42,276 nt of DNA from assembly GCA_025465235.1 (NCBI GenBank), contig JAODNO010000615.1, positions 1 to 42,276 on the forward strand. The letters run 5' to 3'. This DNA comes from Pseudonocardia sp. (GTDB lineage: Bacteria; Actinomycetota; Actinomycetes; Mycobacteriales; Pseudonocardiaceae). The position numbers were made by a program, and so were the translations under genes. Shown piece by piece: positions 29,191 through 37,124 of the stretch; position 1 is the stretch's first letter, and every line of letters begins with the position of its first letter. The notes below the pieces were generated by a model that saw only the letters and a program-made list of their open reading frames with translations, ran no database searches and was not told the origin of the DNA.

Positions 29191-30166
29191 CGTTGCCGTC
29201 GAACAGGCTGGTGACCGAGCCGTCGTCGAAGACCTCGTGGATGGCGCGGGCCAGTAGCGGGGCGATGGACAGCACCGTCATCGTCGGGAACCGCTTCTCG
29301 TCCGGGATCGGGAGCGTGTCGGTGAAGATGACCTCGCGTGCCCCGCAGGTGGCGAGGCGCTCGGGCGCGGGGCCAGAGAGCACCCCGTGCGTCGCCGCGA
29401 CGACGACGTCCAAGGCGCCCGCCTTGAGGAGGACCTCGGCGGTCTTCGCGACCGTGCCGCCGGTGTCGATCATGTCGTCGATCACGACGCAGAGCCTGCC
29501 CTCGACCTCGCCGACGACGCGGTTGGCGACGGCCTCGTTGGGCCTGCGCGGGTCGCGGGTCTTGTGGATGAAGGCGAGCGGCGTGCCGCCCAGGGTCGCG
29601 GCCCAGCGTTCGGCCAGCCGGACACGGCCGGAGTCGGGGGAGACGACGGCGAGCGGGTGCTCGGCGTAGGTGCGCTTGACGTGCTCGGCAAGCACCGGCA
29701 GCGCGAAGAGGTGGTCGACCGGGCCGCTGAAGAAGCCCTGGATCTGCGCGGTGTGCAGGTCGACCGTCATGATCCGGTCGGCGCCTGCGACCTGGAACAT
29801 GTCGGCGATGAGCCGGGCCGAGATCGGCTCCCGGCCGCGGTGCTTCTTGTCCTGGCGCGCGTAGCCCCAGAACGGCATCACCACGGTGATCCGTTTCGCC
29901 GAGGCGCGTTTCAGTGCGTCGACCATGATCAGGTGTTCCATGATCTGGTCGTTGATGGGCGCCGAGTGCGACTGCAGCACGAACGCGTCGCAGCCGCGTA
30001 CCGACTCCTCGAAGCGAACGAAGATCTCCCCGTTGGCGAACGAGTACGCCGACTGCGGGGTGATCGTCACGTCCAGGTGCTTGGCCACCTGCTCGGCCAG
30101 CTCGGGATGCGCCCGCCCCGAGAAGAGCATGAGGTTCTTCTTGGGGATTGCCGACATCGCGCTCAC
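29186..30166 (-). CDS. prs: Ribose-phosphate pyrophosphokinase
   Basis: The 326-residue protein makes PRPP from ribose-5-phosphate and ATP. It contains [35 protein letters not shown], the ATP region [18 protein letters not shown] and the PRPP loop [13 protein letters not shown]. The GTG at 30166 is preferred over the ATG at 30157: it overlaps the glmU stop as GTGA, has GGAGG 9 nt upstream, and gives 326 residues, the length I recall for M. tuberculosis PrsA. It is coupled to glmU. Confidence 0.96.
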   Translation of the reverse strand: MSAMSAIPKKNLMLFSGRAHPELAEQVAKHLDVTITPQSAYSFANGEIFVRFEESVRGCDAFVLQSHSAPINDQIMEHLIMVDALKRASAKRITVVMPFWGYARQDKKHRGREPISARLIADMFQVAGADRIMTVDLHTAQIQGFFSGPVDHLFALPVLAEHVKRTYAEHPLAVVSPDSGRVRLAERWAATLGGTPLAFIHKTRDPRRPNEAVANRVVGEVEGRLCVVIDDMIDTGGTVAKTAEVLLKAGALDVVVAATHGVLSGPAPERLATCGAREVIFTDTLPIPDEKRFPTMTVLSIAPLLARAIHEVFDDGSVTSLFDGNA

Positions 30167-31671
30167 CGTGGTGTGCCTCCATGACCGTTGTTCGCCGGGT
30201 CGGCCGCTCTGGCAGCGGCCTCGGCTGCCGGGGTGTCGGGCCGGTTCTTCTCGACCCACCCCTCGATGGTGCGCTGTGATCCGGCGGACACCGCGAGCGC
30301 CCCCGGCGGGACGTCCTCCCGCACGACTGTGCCGGCGCCGGTGTAGGCGCCGTCGCCGATGTGCACCGGGGCGACGAACGTGTTGTCCGATCCGGTCTTG
30401 ACGTGTGAGCCGACGACACTGCGCTGCTTGCGCACCCCGTCGTAGTTGACGAACACCGAGGACGCCCCGATGTTGCTGTACTCGCCGATCGTCGCGTCGC
30501 CGACGTAGGTGAGGTGCGGCACCTTGGTGCCTGCTCCGATGTCGGAGTTCTTCACCTCGACGAAGGTGCCGATCTTGCCCCGCTCGCCGAGCCGGGCCCC
30601 CGGCCGCAGGTACGCGAACGGCCCGACCGACGCGCCCGCCCCGATCGTGGCGCCGGTGCCGTGCGCGCGGACCACACGGGCACCAGCGCCGACCTCGCAG
30701 TCGATGAGCGTGGTGTCGGGTCCGACCTCGGCGCCGCCTGCCACCGACGTGGTGCCGTGCAGCTGCGTACCGGGGTGCAGGACGACGTCGGGCTCCAGCC
30801 GGACGTTCACATCCGTCCAGGTCGAGGTCGGGTCCACAACCGTGACGCCGCTGAGCATCCAATGCTCGAGCAGGCGCCGGTTCAGCTCGGCGCGGAGGGC
30901 GGCGAGCTGGACCTGGTCGTTGACCCCGCGTACCTGCCACCCGTCGATGCAGCGGACGCCGCGCACATCGACGTCGTCGTCGTGCGCGATCTTGACGAGG
31001 TCGGTGAGGTACAGCTCGCCCTGGCTGTTGGTGGTGCGCAGCCTGCCGATCGCGGTGGTGAGGAACTCGGCGCCGAAGGCGTACACGCCGGAGTTCACCT
31101 CGGTGACGGCGCGCTGCTCCGGGCTGGCGTCGGCCTCCTCCACGATGCGCGTGACGGTGCCGTCCGACTCGCGCAACACCCGGCCGTACCCGCTGGGGTC
31201 GGCCAGCTCGCTGGTGAGCAGCGTGAGCGCCGCCCCGGATGCGGCGTGCGCGGCGAGCAGCGCGCCCAGGGTGGCCGGCTCGAGCAGCGGGACGTCGCCG
31301 TAGGTGACGAGCACGGGGCCGGTGAGCGGGGTCGGCACGGCGTCCAGGGCGCAGCGGACGGCGTGCCCGGTGCCGAGGCGCTTCTCCTGCACGGCTGCCA
31401 GCACCGGCCGGGCCAGCTCCTCGCCCAGACCCGAGACGGCGTCGCTGACCTCGTGCCGGCCGTGGCCGACGACCACGACGAGGTGCTCGGGTTCGAGCGC
31501 GGCGACGGCGTGCACGGCGTGGCCGAGCAGGCTCCGGCCGGCGATCGGGTGCAGGACCTTCGGTACCGCGGAACGCATCCGCGTTCCGTCGCCGGCAGCC
31601 AGGACGATCGCTGCGGCCGGGCGGACGGGCGGGGTACCACCGATCCATCCGGGCCCGTGACTGTCGACCAT
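30163..31671 (-). CDS. glmU: Bifunctional N-acetylglucosamine-1-phosphate uridyltransferase / glucosamine-1-phosphate acetyltransferase
   Basis: The 502-residue cytoplasmic enzyme makes UDP-GlcNAc for peptidoglycan. The N-terminal nucleotidyltransferase domain (about 18-250) begins [20 protein letters not shown] and includes VTYGDVPLL and EVNSGVYAF. The C-terminal left-handed beta helix (about 270-480) has hexapeptide repeats, [20 protein letters not shown] and [15 protein letters not shown]-type segments. The ATG at 31671 has GGGAG about 8 nt upstream. Its stop overlaps the prs start. Confidence 0.96.
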   Translation of the reverse strand: MVDSHGPGWIGGTPPVRPAAAIVLAAGDGTRMRSAVPKVLHPIAGRSLLGHAVHAVAALEPEHLVVVVGHGRHEVSDAVSGLGEELARPVLAAVQEKRLGTGHAVRCALDAVPTPLTGPVLVTYGDVPLLEPATLGALLAAHAASGAALTLLTSELADPSGYGRVLRESDGTVTRIVEEADASPEQRAVTEVNSGVYAFGAEFLTTAIGRLRTTNSQGELYLTDLVKIAHDDDVDVRGVRCIDGWQVRGVNDQVQLAALRAELNRRLLEHWMLSGVTVVDPTSTWTDVNVRLEPDVVLHPGTQLHGTTSVAGGAEVGPDTTLIDCEVGAGARVVRAHGTGATIGAGASVGPFAYLRPGARLGERGKIGTFVEVKNSDIGAGTKVPHLTYVGDATIGEYSNIGASSVFVNYDGVRKQRSVVGSHVKTGSDNTFVAPVHIGDGAYTGAGTVVREDVPPGALAVSAGSQRTIEGWVEKNRPDTPAAEAAARAADPANNGHGGTPR

Positions 31672-32197
31672 GGAGCCACTCCCTGGTTCTGCTGCTCGTA
31701 GTCGGCGCGGCGAGCGGACGGCAAGCCCGGGCCGCGCGGTTCGCCGCGCCGATGCCGGCGTCGGGGACCGGGAAATCCTACGGGGTCTGCGAGCACGCCG
31801 CCGTGGACCCATCGGGTGCAGGGCGTAACCAGGACGGACGTGCCGTCGTTGTCGGGCCGAGCACTCGTCGTATTCGCCCGCTCACGGCTGTCGTACGGCT
31901 CGGGCAATTTCGAAGGACGTTCGATGATGAACACAGCAGGGGTGCCGCCCATGGCGGGCGACCCGTGCATCCACGGCCCGCGGACTTCGTACCCGATGGG
32001 GCGACCGGAACGCGTAACGACGCGAAGGCGCCCGACGACTTCCTGGCATTGACAACCCCGTAGATCTGCTTCAGGTGAACCGTTCGTCGTCGATCCTGCA
32101 CCGGTCGTCTCACAAGCCGGGCTCAGGTGAATGGTTTGCACGTCTCAGGGGTTGTCCGATGACGAGGCGATCACCAACACCTCTCTGGAGGCACGTC
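31672..32197. other. 525-bp gap between glmU and osmC
   Basis: No intact gene. A possible gene remnant lies at about 31936-32052 (+): PPMAGDPCIHGPRTSYP resembles the conserved core of DUF433 antitoxin-like proteins (MGGxPCIRGTR), but the frame stops soon after and the rest is not recognisable. The motif TCAGGTGAA occurs twice (32071-32079 and 32123-32131) upstream of osmC and may be a regulatory repeat. Confidence 0.35.
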
Positions 32198-32635
32198 ATG
32201 CCGACGCGTACCGCACGCACGGCCTGGAACGGCACGCTCGAGCAGGGGGCCGGGCAGGTCGAGCTCTCGAGCAGCGGGGTGGGTACCTACGACGTCAGCT
32301 TCCCGAAGCGGACGGCCGAGGACGCCGGCGGCACCACGAGCCCGGAAGAGCTCATCGCTGCAGCCCACTCGTCCTGCTACGCGATGCAGCTCTCGGCGCT
32401 GATCGCGCAGGCAGGCGGCACACCGCAGTCGCTGGACGTCACCGCGGAGGTGACGCTCGGGCCGGACCCGAAGGGCGGGTTCGCGATCACGGGCATCGCC
32501 CTCACGGTCCGGGGCGAGGTCGAGGGACTCGACGCGGACGGATTCGAGAAGGCCGCTCAGGCGGCGAAGGAAGGATGCCCGGTCAGCAAGGCGTTGGCGG
32601 GCACCACGATCACGCTGGACGCAGGTCTGGAGTGA
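32198..32635 (+). CDS. osmC: OsmC-family peroxiredoxin
   Basis: The 145-residue thiol peroxidase reduces organic hydroperoxides. The two active cysteines are in HSSCYAMQL (about 62-70) and EGCPVSKAL (about 126-134), with the usual N-terminal strand region ARTAWNGTLEQG. The ATG at 32198 has TGGAGGC 7-8 nt upstream. It stands alone on the plus strand. Confidence 0.93.
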   Translation: MPTRTARTAWNGTLEQGAGQVELSSSGVGTYDVSFPKRTAEDAGGTTSPEELIAAAHSSCYAMQLSALIAQAGGTPQSLDVTAEVTLGPDPKGGFAITGIALTVRGEVEGLDADGFEKAAQAAKEGCPVSKALAGTTITLDAGLE

Positions 32636-32642
32636 GAAGTCA

Positions 32643-32663
32643 GACCCGCAACGTCGCGGGGTC
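32643..32663 (+). terminator. Hairpin after osmC
   Basis: GACCCGC-aacgtc-GCGGGGTC forms a stem with one bulged G, 8 bp after the osmC stop. There is no clear U-tract. Confidence 0.4.
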
Positions 32664-33057
32664 TCGAGGGGAACAGAGGAGTGGCATGAGGTGCACGGGG
32701 AACGGACGACCGCCTGAGCCGCCGCCGCGGCCTAACGGGCGCTCGAGCTGACGGCTTCTGCGAGCGAACGGTGCAACGACCAGGGGCGGTACCGCTGAGG
32801 CGGGACCGCCCCTGGCGTGTGTGGTCATTCGTGGTCATTCGTGATGAGACACATCAACCGTTGTCCCCGGATTTCGCGCAGTAAGGTCGGTTCCGTTTGC
32901 GGCTGCGTGTCCCCGGCCATGTTTCGCGGTATCGAGAGCGCTACCCGATTGGTCGGGATCATGGAATGGGAGTCGCGGGAGCACCATCTCTACCACGACG
33001 AGAGCGCGGCCGTCGGACGGCGCCGTGCGCGATCACACCGGCCCGAGCCGCGGGTGG
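32664..33057. other. Gap between osmC and trmO
   Basis: No firm gene. A 21-codon ORF starts at ATG 32687 with a good AGAGGAG site and ends at 32752. A perfect 10-bp stem CAGGGGCGGT/ACCGCCCCTG (32781-32790 with 32805-32814) looks like a terminator. A tandem copy of GTGGTCATTC occurs at 32821-32840. A 56-codon frame from 32920 overlaps the trmO end and has no ribosome site; I do not call it. Confidence 0.4.
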
Positions 33058-33471
33058 TCACCGGTCGAGCGGGTGGAGCACCGGCTTGACGTCGAGGACC
33101 GGGGTGCCGTCAAGTGCTTCGAGATCCTGCACCTCCACGCCCGAGGCGCTGATCGCGCTGATCGTGACGCGATGCAGGCCGATGGGGTTGGGCCGGTCGG
33201 CCGAGCGGGTGCTGAACACTCCACGCTGCGGGTTGGTGAGATCGTCGCGGGGATGGACGACGAGCACGTCGCGGCGGGCGCGGTCGAGCCAGGTCAGCAC
33301 GAGGATCTCGGAGCCGACCTGCAGGTCGCGGAGCCCGTCGCCCACCGACCCGTCGAAGACGAGCCTGGCGACGGGAGATCCCTCGCCCCCCTGCTTCGGG
33401 GCGGCGTCCTTGTCCACCAGGGGAGACTCGACCCACCCGATCGGCTGCAGGACGTATGTACCGTCGGTCAC
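33058..33471 (-). CDS. trmO: TrmO-like tRNA N6-threonylcarbamoyladenosine methyltransferase (TsaA/YaeB fold)
   Basis: The 137-residue protein has the UPF0066/TsaA fold: YVLQPIGWVESPL at the N-terminus, IGSxIxVLTWLDRA-like segment VGSEILVLTWLDRARRD, and the signature FSTRSADRPNPIGLHRVTI (about 93-111). TrmO methylates t6A37 of certain tRNAs using SAM. The GTG at 33471 has GGAGGG upstream; the longer frame would run into tRNA-Gln on the same strand, 56 bp upstream, and is rejected. The short form lacks the C-terminal extension of E. coli TrmO. Confidence 0.88.
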   Translation of the reverse strand: MTDGTYVLQPIGWVESPLVDKDAAPKQGGEGSPVARLVFDGSVGDGLRDLQVGSEILVLTWLDRARRDVLVVHPRDDLTNPQRGVFSTRSADRPNPIGLHRVTISAISASGVEVQDLEALDGTPVLDVKPVLHPLDR

Positions 33472-33527
33472 GAGCCCTCCCGGCCGGGCGGGGTGCCCGC
33501 CCTGGTCACCCTTCACCACACCTGCCG

Positions 33528-33598
33528 CTCCGCCGCCAGGATTCGAACCTGGACCATCGGAACCAAAATCCGAGGTGCTGCCGTTACACCACGGCGGA
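33528..33598 (-). tRNA. tRNA-Gln (UUG)
   Basis: This is a 71-nt cloverleaf on the minus strand. Acceptor TCCGCCG pairs with CGGCGGA. The anticodon stem TCGGA/TCCGA has loop TTTTGGT with anticodon TTG, the T stem is CCAGG/CCTGG with TTCGAAT loop, and the discriminator is G. CCA is not encoded. trmO follows 56 bp downstream in the same direction. Confidence 0.95.
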
Positions 33599-33815
33599 CA
33601 GGCCTTCATCCTGTCACGCAGCGGGAGAGGGGTTGCGGCGGACCGTGGCCGGGTAGACGAGGGAGGGCGTTGTGATCCGGGTGATTCGCCTGTTGTTCCC
33701 GTTGAGGGGGCTGTGTGGTGCGCGCTGATCACCTAGCCTCCGCAAGAGATGCGGTCCGCGGTCCGTCGCGCGGGTCTGCCCGGCAAGCACCCATCCCCCA
33801 CCTGCGAGGAGCCCC

Positions 33816-34769
33816 ATGACCACAACCGTCGAGGACGCCAACGGAAGCCGGCCGACGTCCGATCCGAACCCGGTGATCTCCGGTCGGCGCACGGCGTTCC
33901 AGCATTCGATGATCTATGTGTTCGTCGCGCTGCCGATGGTCGCGCTCGCGCTGGCCGTTCCACTGGCCTGGGGCTGGGGGGTGGACTGGCACGACCTCGT
34001 CCTCCTCGGCGTGTTCTACGTTCCTGCGGTACTCGGTGTCACCGTCGGCTTCCACCGCCATTTCACCCACAAGTCGTTCAAGGCGAAGCCGTGGCTGCGC
34101 GTCGCGATGGCGATCACGGGCTCGCTGGCCGTGCAGGGCAACGTGCTGAACTGGGTGGCCGACCACCGTCGCCACCACGCCTTCTCCGACCGCGAGGGCG
34201 ACCCGCACTCGCCGTGGCTGTTCGGCACCTCGCCCGCCGCCGTCGCCAGGGGCTTCCTGCACGCCCACATGACGTGGTTCTTCGACCGCGACGAAACCAA
34301 CCACCGCCGCTTCATCCCCGACCTGCTGGCCGACCGGGCGATCGTCCGGGTCAGCCGCACGTTCGGCGTCTGGGTGGCGGTCAGCCTGTTGCTGCCCGCC
34401 GTGCTGGGGGGCCTGATCTCGTGGTCCTGGGTGGGTGCGCTCACCGGCTTCTTCTGGGGCGGCCTGGTGCGCCTCGCGCTCTCCAACCACGTCACATGGT
34501 CGATCAACTCGATCTGCCACATGATCGGCAGGCGGCCGTTCCGGTCGAGGGACCGATCGCGCAACTTCTGGCCGCTCGCGATCCTGTCGATGGGCGAGTC
34601 ATGGCACAACCTGCACCATGCCGACCCGACCTGCGCGCGACACGGCGTCCTCCCCGGCCAGATCGACATCTCCGCCCGGCTGATCTGGATCTTCGAAAAG
34701 CTCGGCTGGGCCTACGACGTGCGCTGGCCCACCCCGAAGCGGCTCGCCCGCCTCACCAGCGCGGGATGA
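33816..34769 (+). CDS. Acyl-CoA / fatty acid desaturase
   Basis: The 317-residue di-iron membrane desaturase has all three histidine boxes: GFHRHFTHKSF (about 75-85), DHRRHHAFSD (about 112-121) and SWHNLHHADP (about 265-274). Four hydrophobic helices lie in pairs before and after the second box. It resembles the stearoyl-CoA delta-9 desaturases of actinomycetes (DesA3-like). The ATG at 33816 has GAGGAG 4-5 nt upstream. No dedicated electron-transfer partner is adjacent. Confidence 0.92.
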   Translation: MTTTVEDANGSRPTSDPNPVISGRRTAFQHSMIYVFVALPMVALALAVPLAWGWGVDWHDLVLLGVFYVPAVLGVTVGFHRHFTHKSFKAKPWLRVAMAITGSLAVQGNVLNWVADHRRHHAFSDREGDPHSPWLFGTSPAAVARGFLHAHMTWFFDRDETNHRRFIPDLLADRAIVRVSRTFGVWVAVSLLLPAVLGGLISWSWVGALTGFFWGGLVRLALSNHVTWSINSICHMIGRRPFRSRDRSRNFWPLAILSMGESWHNLHHADPTCARHGVLPGQIDISARLIWIFEKLGWAYDVRWPTPKRLARLTSAG

Positions 34770-34965
34770 CCCAGCGGTGGGCCAGTCAGGTGGCGGTGCG
34801 GTCCTGACCTGCTCGAACCGGACATGTTCACCAGCCGGTGGGGACAGGGGCAGGCCAGCAGGGTGACCCACCCCCGGGGGAGCGCTGCGCTGTTCGTGGA
34901 ACACTGTCGCCCGTGCGCAGAGTGGAGACGCGGTCACGGGCGCGGCACGATCAGGGGGTCGCCCA

Positions 34966-36243
34966 GTGCTGACCGGGAATGCAGTTCAGACGGATGACGC
35001 GCCCACGGCCGTCCCGATGATCACGTGCCGGCTCTGTGGTTCCGCAGAGCTCAGGAGTTTTCTCGATCTCGGGGCCACCCCGCCGTGTGAGCTGTTCCTC
35101 ACGGCCGACGCAGCGGAGCGTCCGGAGGTCACCTACCCGCTGCACGTGCGGGTATGTGACAGCTGCCTGCTCGCGCAGCTGCCCCCGCTGATCACGCCCG
35201 AGGAGACGTTCACCGAGTACGCCTACTTCTCGTCGTTCTCCACCTCCTGGGTGGAGCACGCGAGGCGCTTCGTCGACGGCGCTGTAGAGCGGCTCGGCCT
35301 GGGGCCCGACTCGTTCGTCGTCGAGGTCGCGAGCAACGACGGCTACCTGCTCCAGCACGTGGTCGAGCGGGGCATCCGCTGCCTGGGCGTCGAACCGTCG
35401 GTCAACGTCGGAGAGGCGGCCCGCGAGAAGGGCGTGCCGACGCTCACCGCCTTCCTCACCCCGGAGACCGGTGCGGCCGTCCGCGCCGAGCACGGCGGCG
35501 CCGACCTCGTCTGCCTCAACAACGTCTACGCGCACATCCCCGACGTCGTCGGGTTCACGCAGGGGCTGCGGGCGATGGTGGCCGACGACGGCTGGGTGTC
35601 GATCGAGGTGCAGCACCTGCTGACGCTGGTCGAGCGCACCCAGTTCGACACGGTCTACCACGAGCACTTCCAGTACTACACGCTGCTCACCGGCCAGCGG
35701 GCGCTCGCCGCGGGCGGCCTGACGCTCGTCGACGTCGAGTTGCTCGACACGCACGGCGGGTCGATCCGGATGTGGGCCCGACCCAGCGAGATCGCAGGCG
35801 AGCCGTCCCAGCGCGTGCGTGACGTCCTCGCAGCCGAGGAGGCTGCCGGGCTGCACACGCCCGAGGGACACGACGGGTTCGCGGAGGCGGTGTCGAAGGT
35901 GCGCGACGACCTCGTCGCCTTCCTCGTCGAGGCGCGCCGGGCCGGCAAGACGGTTGTGGGCTACGGGGCGCCCGGCAAGGGCAACACGCTGCTCAACTAC
36001 TGCGGAATCCGCCCTGACCTCTTGGCGTACACGGTGGACCGCAACCCCTACAAGCACGGGCGGTTGACTCCGGGGACGCGTATCCCGGTGCTCCCCCCGG
36101 AGCAGATCGCGAAGGACCGGCCGGATTACGTACTGATCCTGCCGTGGAACCTGCGCGACGAGCTGATCGAGCAGCTGTCCTACGTCCGGGAATGGGGCGG
36201 GCAGCTGGTGTTCCCGATTCCAGCGCTCGAGGTGATCGCGTGA
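34966..36243 (+). CDS. Sugar C-methyltransferase-like SAM enzyme (zinc-binding, NovU/TylCIII type)
   Basis: The 425-residue protein has the three-part layout of nucleotide-sugar C-methyltransferases: an N-terminal zinc-binding domain with CRLCGS (about 21-26) and VCDSCLLAQLP (about 64-74), a central SAM domain with VVEVASNDGYLLQH (about 122-135) and CLNNVYAHIPD, then a C-terminal domain with HGGSIRMW and VVGYGAPGKGNTLLNYC. It probably methylates a deoxysugar nucleotide or similar. The GTG at 34966 has AGGGGG 8 nt upstream; an ATG at 35017 is possible. The stop overlaps the next gene as GTGA, so they form one operon. Confidence 0.87.
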   Translation: MLTGNAVQTDDAPTAVPMITCRLCGSAELRSFLDLGATPPCELFLTADAAERPEVTYPLHVRVCDSCLLAQLPPLITPEETFTEYAYFSSFSTSWVEHARRFVDGAVERLGLGPDSFVVEVASNDGYLLQHVVERGIRCLGVEPSVNVGEAAREKGVPTLTAFLTPETGAAVRAEHGGADLVCLNNVYAHIPDVVGFTQGLRAMVADDGWVSIEVQHLLTLVERTQFDTVYHEHFQYYTLLTGQRALAAGGLTLVDVELLDTHGGSIRMWARPSEIAGEPSQRVRDVLAAEEAAGLHTPEGHDGFAEAVSKVRDDLVAFLVEARRAGKTVVGYGAPGKGNTLLNYCGIRPDLLAYTVDRNPYKHGRLTPGTRIPVLPPEQIAKDRPDYVLILPWNLRDELIEQLSYVREWGGQLVFPIPALEVIA

Positions 36244-37106
36244 AGGTTGTCCTGTTCTGCGGTGGTTACGGAATGCGGATGCGTGATGGCGTGTCCGATC
36301 TGCCGAAGCCGATGCATCCGGTCGGGCCGCGGCCGCTGATCTGGCATGTGATGCGTTACTACGCGCATTTTGGGCATACCGATTTCGTGTTGTGTCTGGG
36401 GTACGGGGCGCATCACATCAAGGACTTCTTCCTGAACTACTCCGAGACCGCGTCGAATGACTTCGTGCTGCGCGGTGGCGACGTGGAGCTGTTGGGGTCC
36501 GACATCCAGGACTGGACGATCACGTTCGTGCACACCGGGCTGGACTCGCCGATCGGGGAGCGGCTGCGGCGGGTGCGCGCGCTGGTCGAGGGCGAGGAGA
36601 TGTTCCTGGCCAACTACGCCGACGTGCTCACCGACCTGCCGCTGAACGACATGGTCGGCAAGTTCGCGGCCTCGGACTCAGTGGGGGCGTTGCTGGCGGT
36701 GCCGCCGCAGTCGGCGTTCCACTGTGTGGATGTGGCCGAGGACGACCGGATCTCCTCGATCACCACGCTGCAGCAGCTGCCGTTGTGGGAGAACGGCGGG
36801 TACTTCGTGCTGCGGCCGGAGATCTTCGACTACATCCCGGAGAACGGCGACCTGATCGAGGACGGGTGCGCGGTGCTGGCGCAGGAGGGCCGGATGATGG
36901 CCTATCGCCACCGCGGGTTCTGGCAGCCGGCCGACACGGTCAAGGAGCGCACCGCGCTGGAGGCGGCCTACCAGGGCGGCACCCGGCCCTGGATGCTCTG
37001 GGAGGGCCCGGCCGTGGGCGAACGCGACCCCCTGCAGGCCACCATCGCCCAGATCGGGGCCGCCGACGCCCACGACCAGACCATCTCCATCTCGGTGCCC
37101 CGGTAG
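36240..37106 (+). CDS. Sugar-1-phosphate nucleotidylyltransferase (RfbF-like)
   Basis: The 288-residue protein is related to glucose-1-phosphate cytidylyltransferase. Its N-terminus FCGGYGMRMRDGVSDLPKPM aligns with the RfbF pattern, followed by PLIWHVMRYYAHFGHTDFVL and the metal/sugar segment NYADVLTDLP. The GTG start overlaps the methyltransferase stop. Codon choice differs from neighbours in the first 200 bp, with many T-ending codons (TTT, CAT, GAT, TGT, GGT), hinting at separate ancestry or conversion. With the upstream methyltransferase it could make a branched or methylated sugar nucleotide; no epimerase, dehydratase or glycosyltransferase is adjacent. Confidence 0.83.
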   Translation: MKVVLFCGGYGMRMRDGVSDLPKPMHPVGPRPLIWHVMRYYAHFGHTDFVLCLGYGAHHIKDFFLNYSETASNDFVLRGGDVELLGSDIQDWTITFVHTGLDSPIGERLRRVRALVEGEEMFLANYADVLTDLPLNDMVGKFAASDSVGALLAVPPQSAFHCVDVAEDDRISSITTLQQLPLWENGGYFVLRPEIFDYIPENGDLIEDGCAVLAQEGRMMAYRHRGFWQPADTVKERTALEAAYQGGTRPWMLWEGPAVGERDPLQATIAQIGAADAHDQTISISVPR

Positions 37107-37124
37107 GCCCCCGCCGGGTACGGA

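Noticed and set aside
32920-33089. 56-codon ORF overlapping the trmO 3' end
   Set aside because: There is no ribosome site, no recognisable family, and it overlaps a well-supported gene on the other strand.
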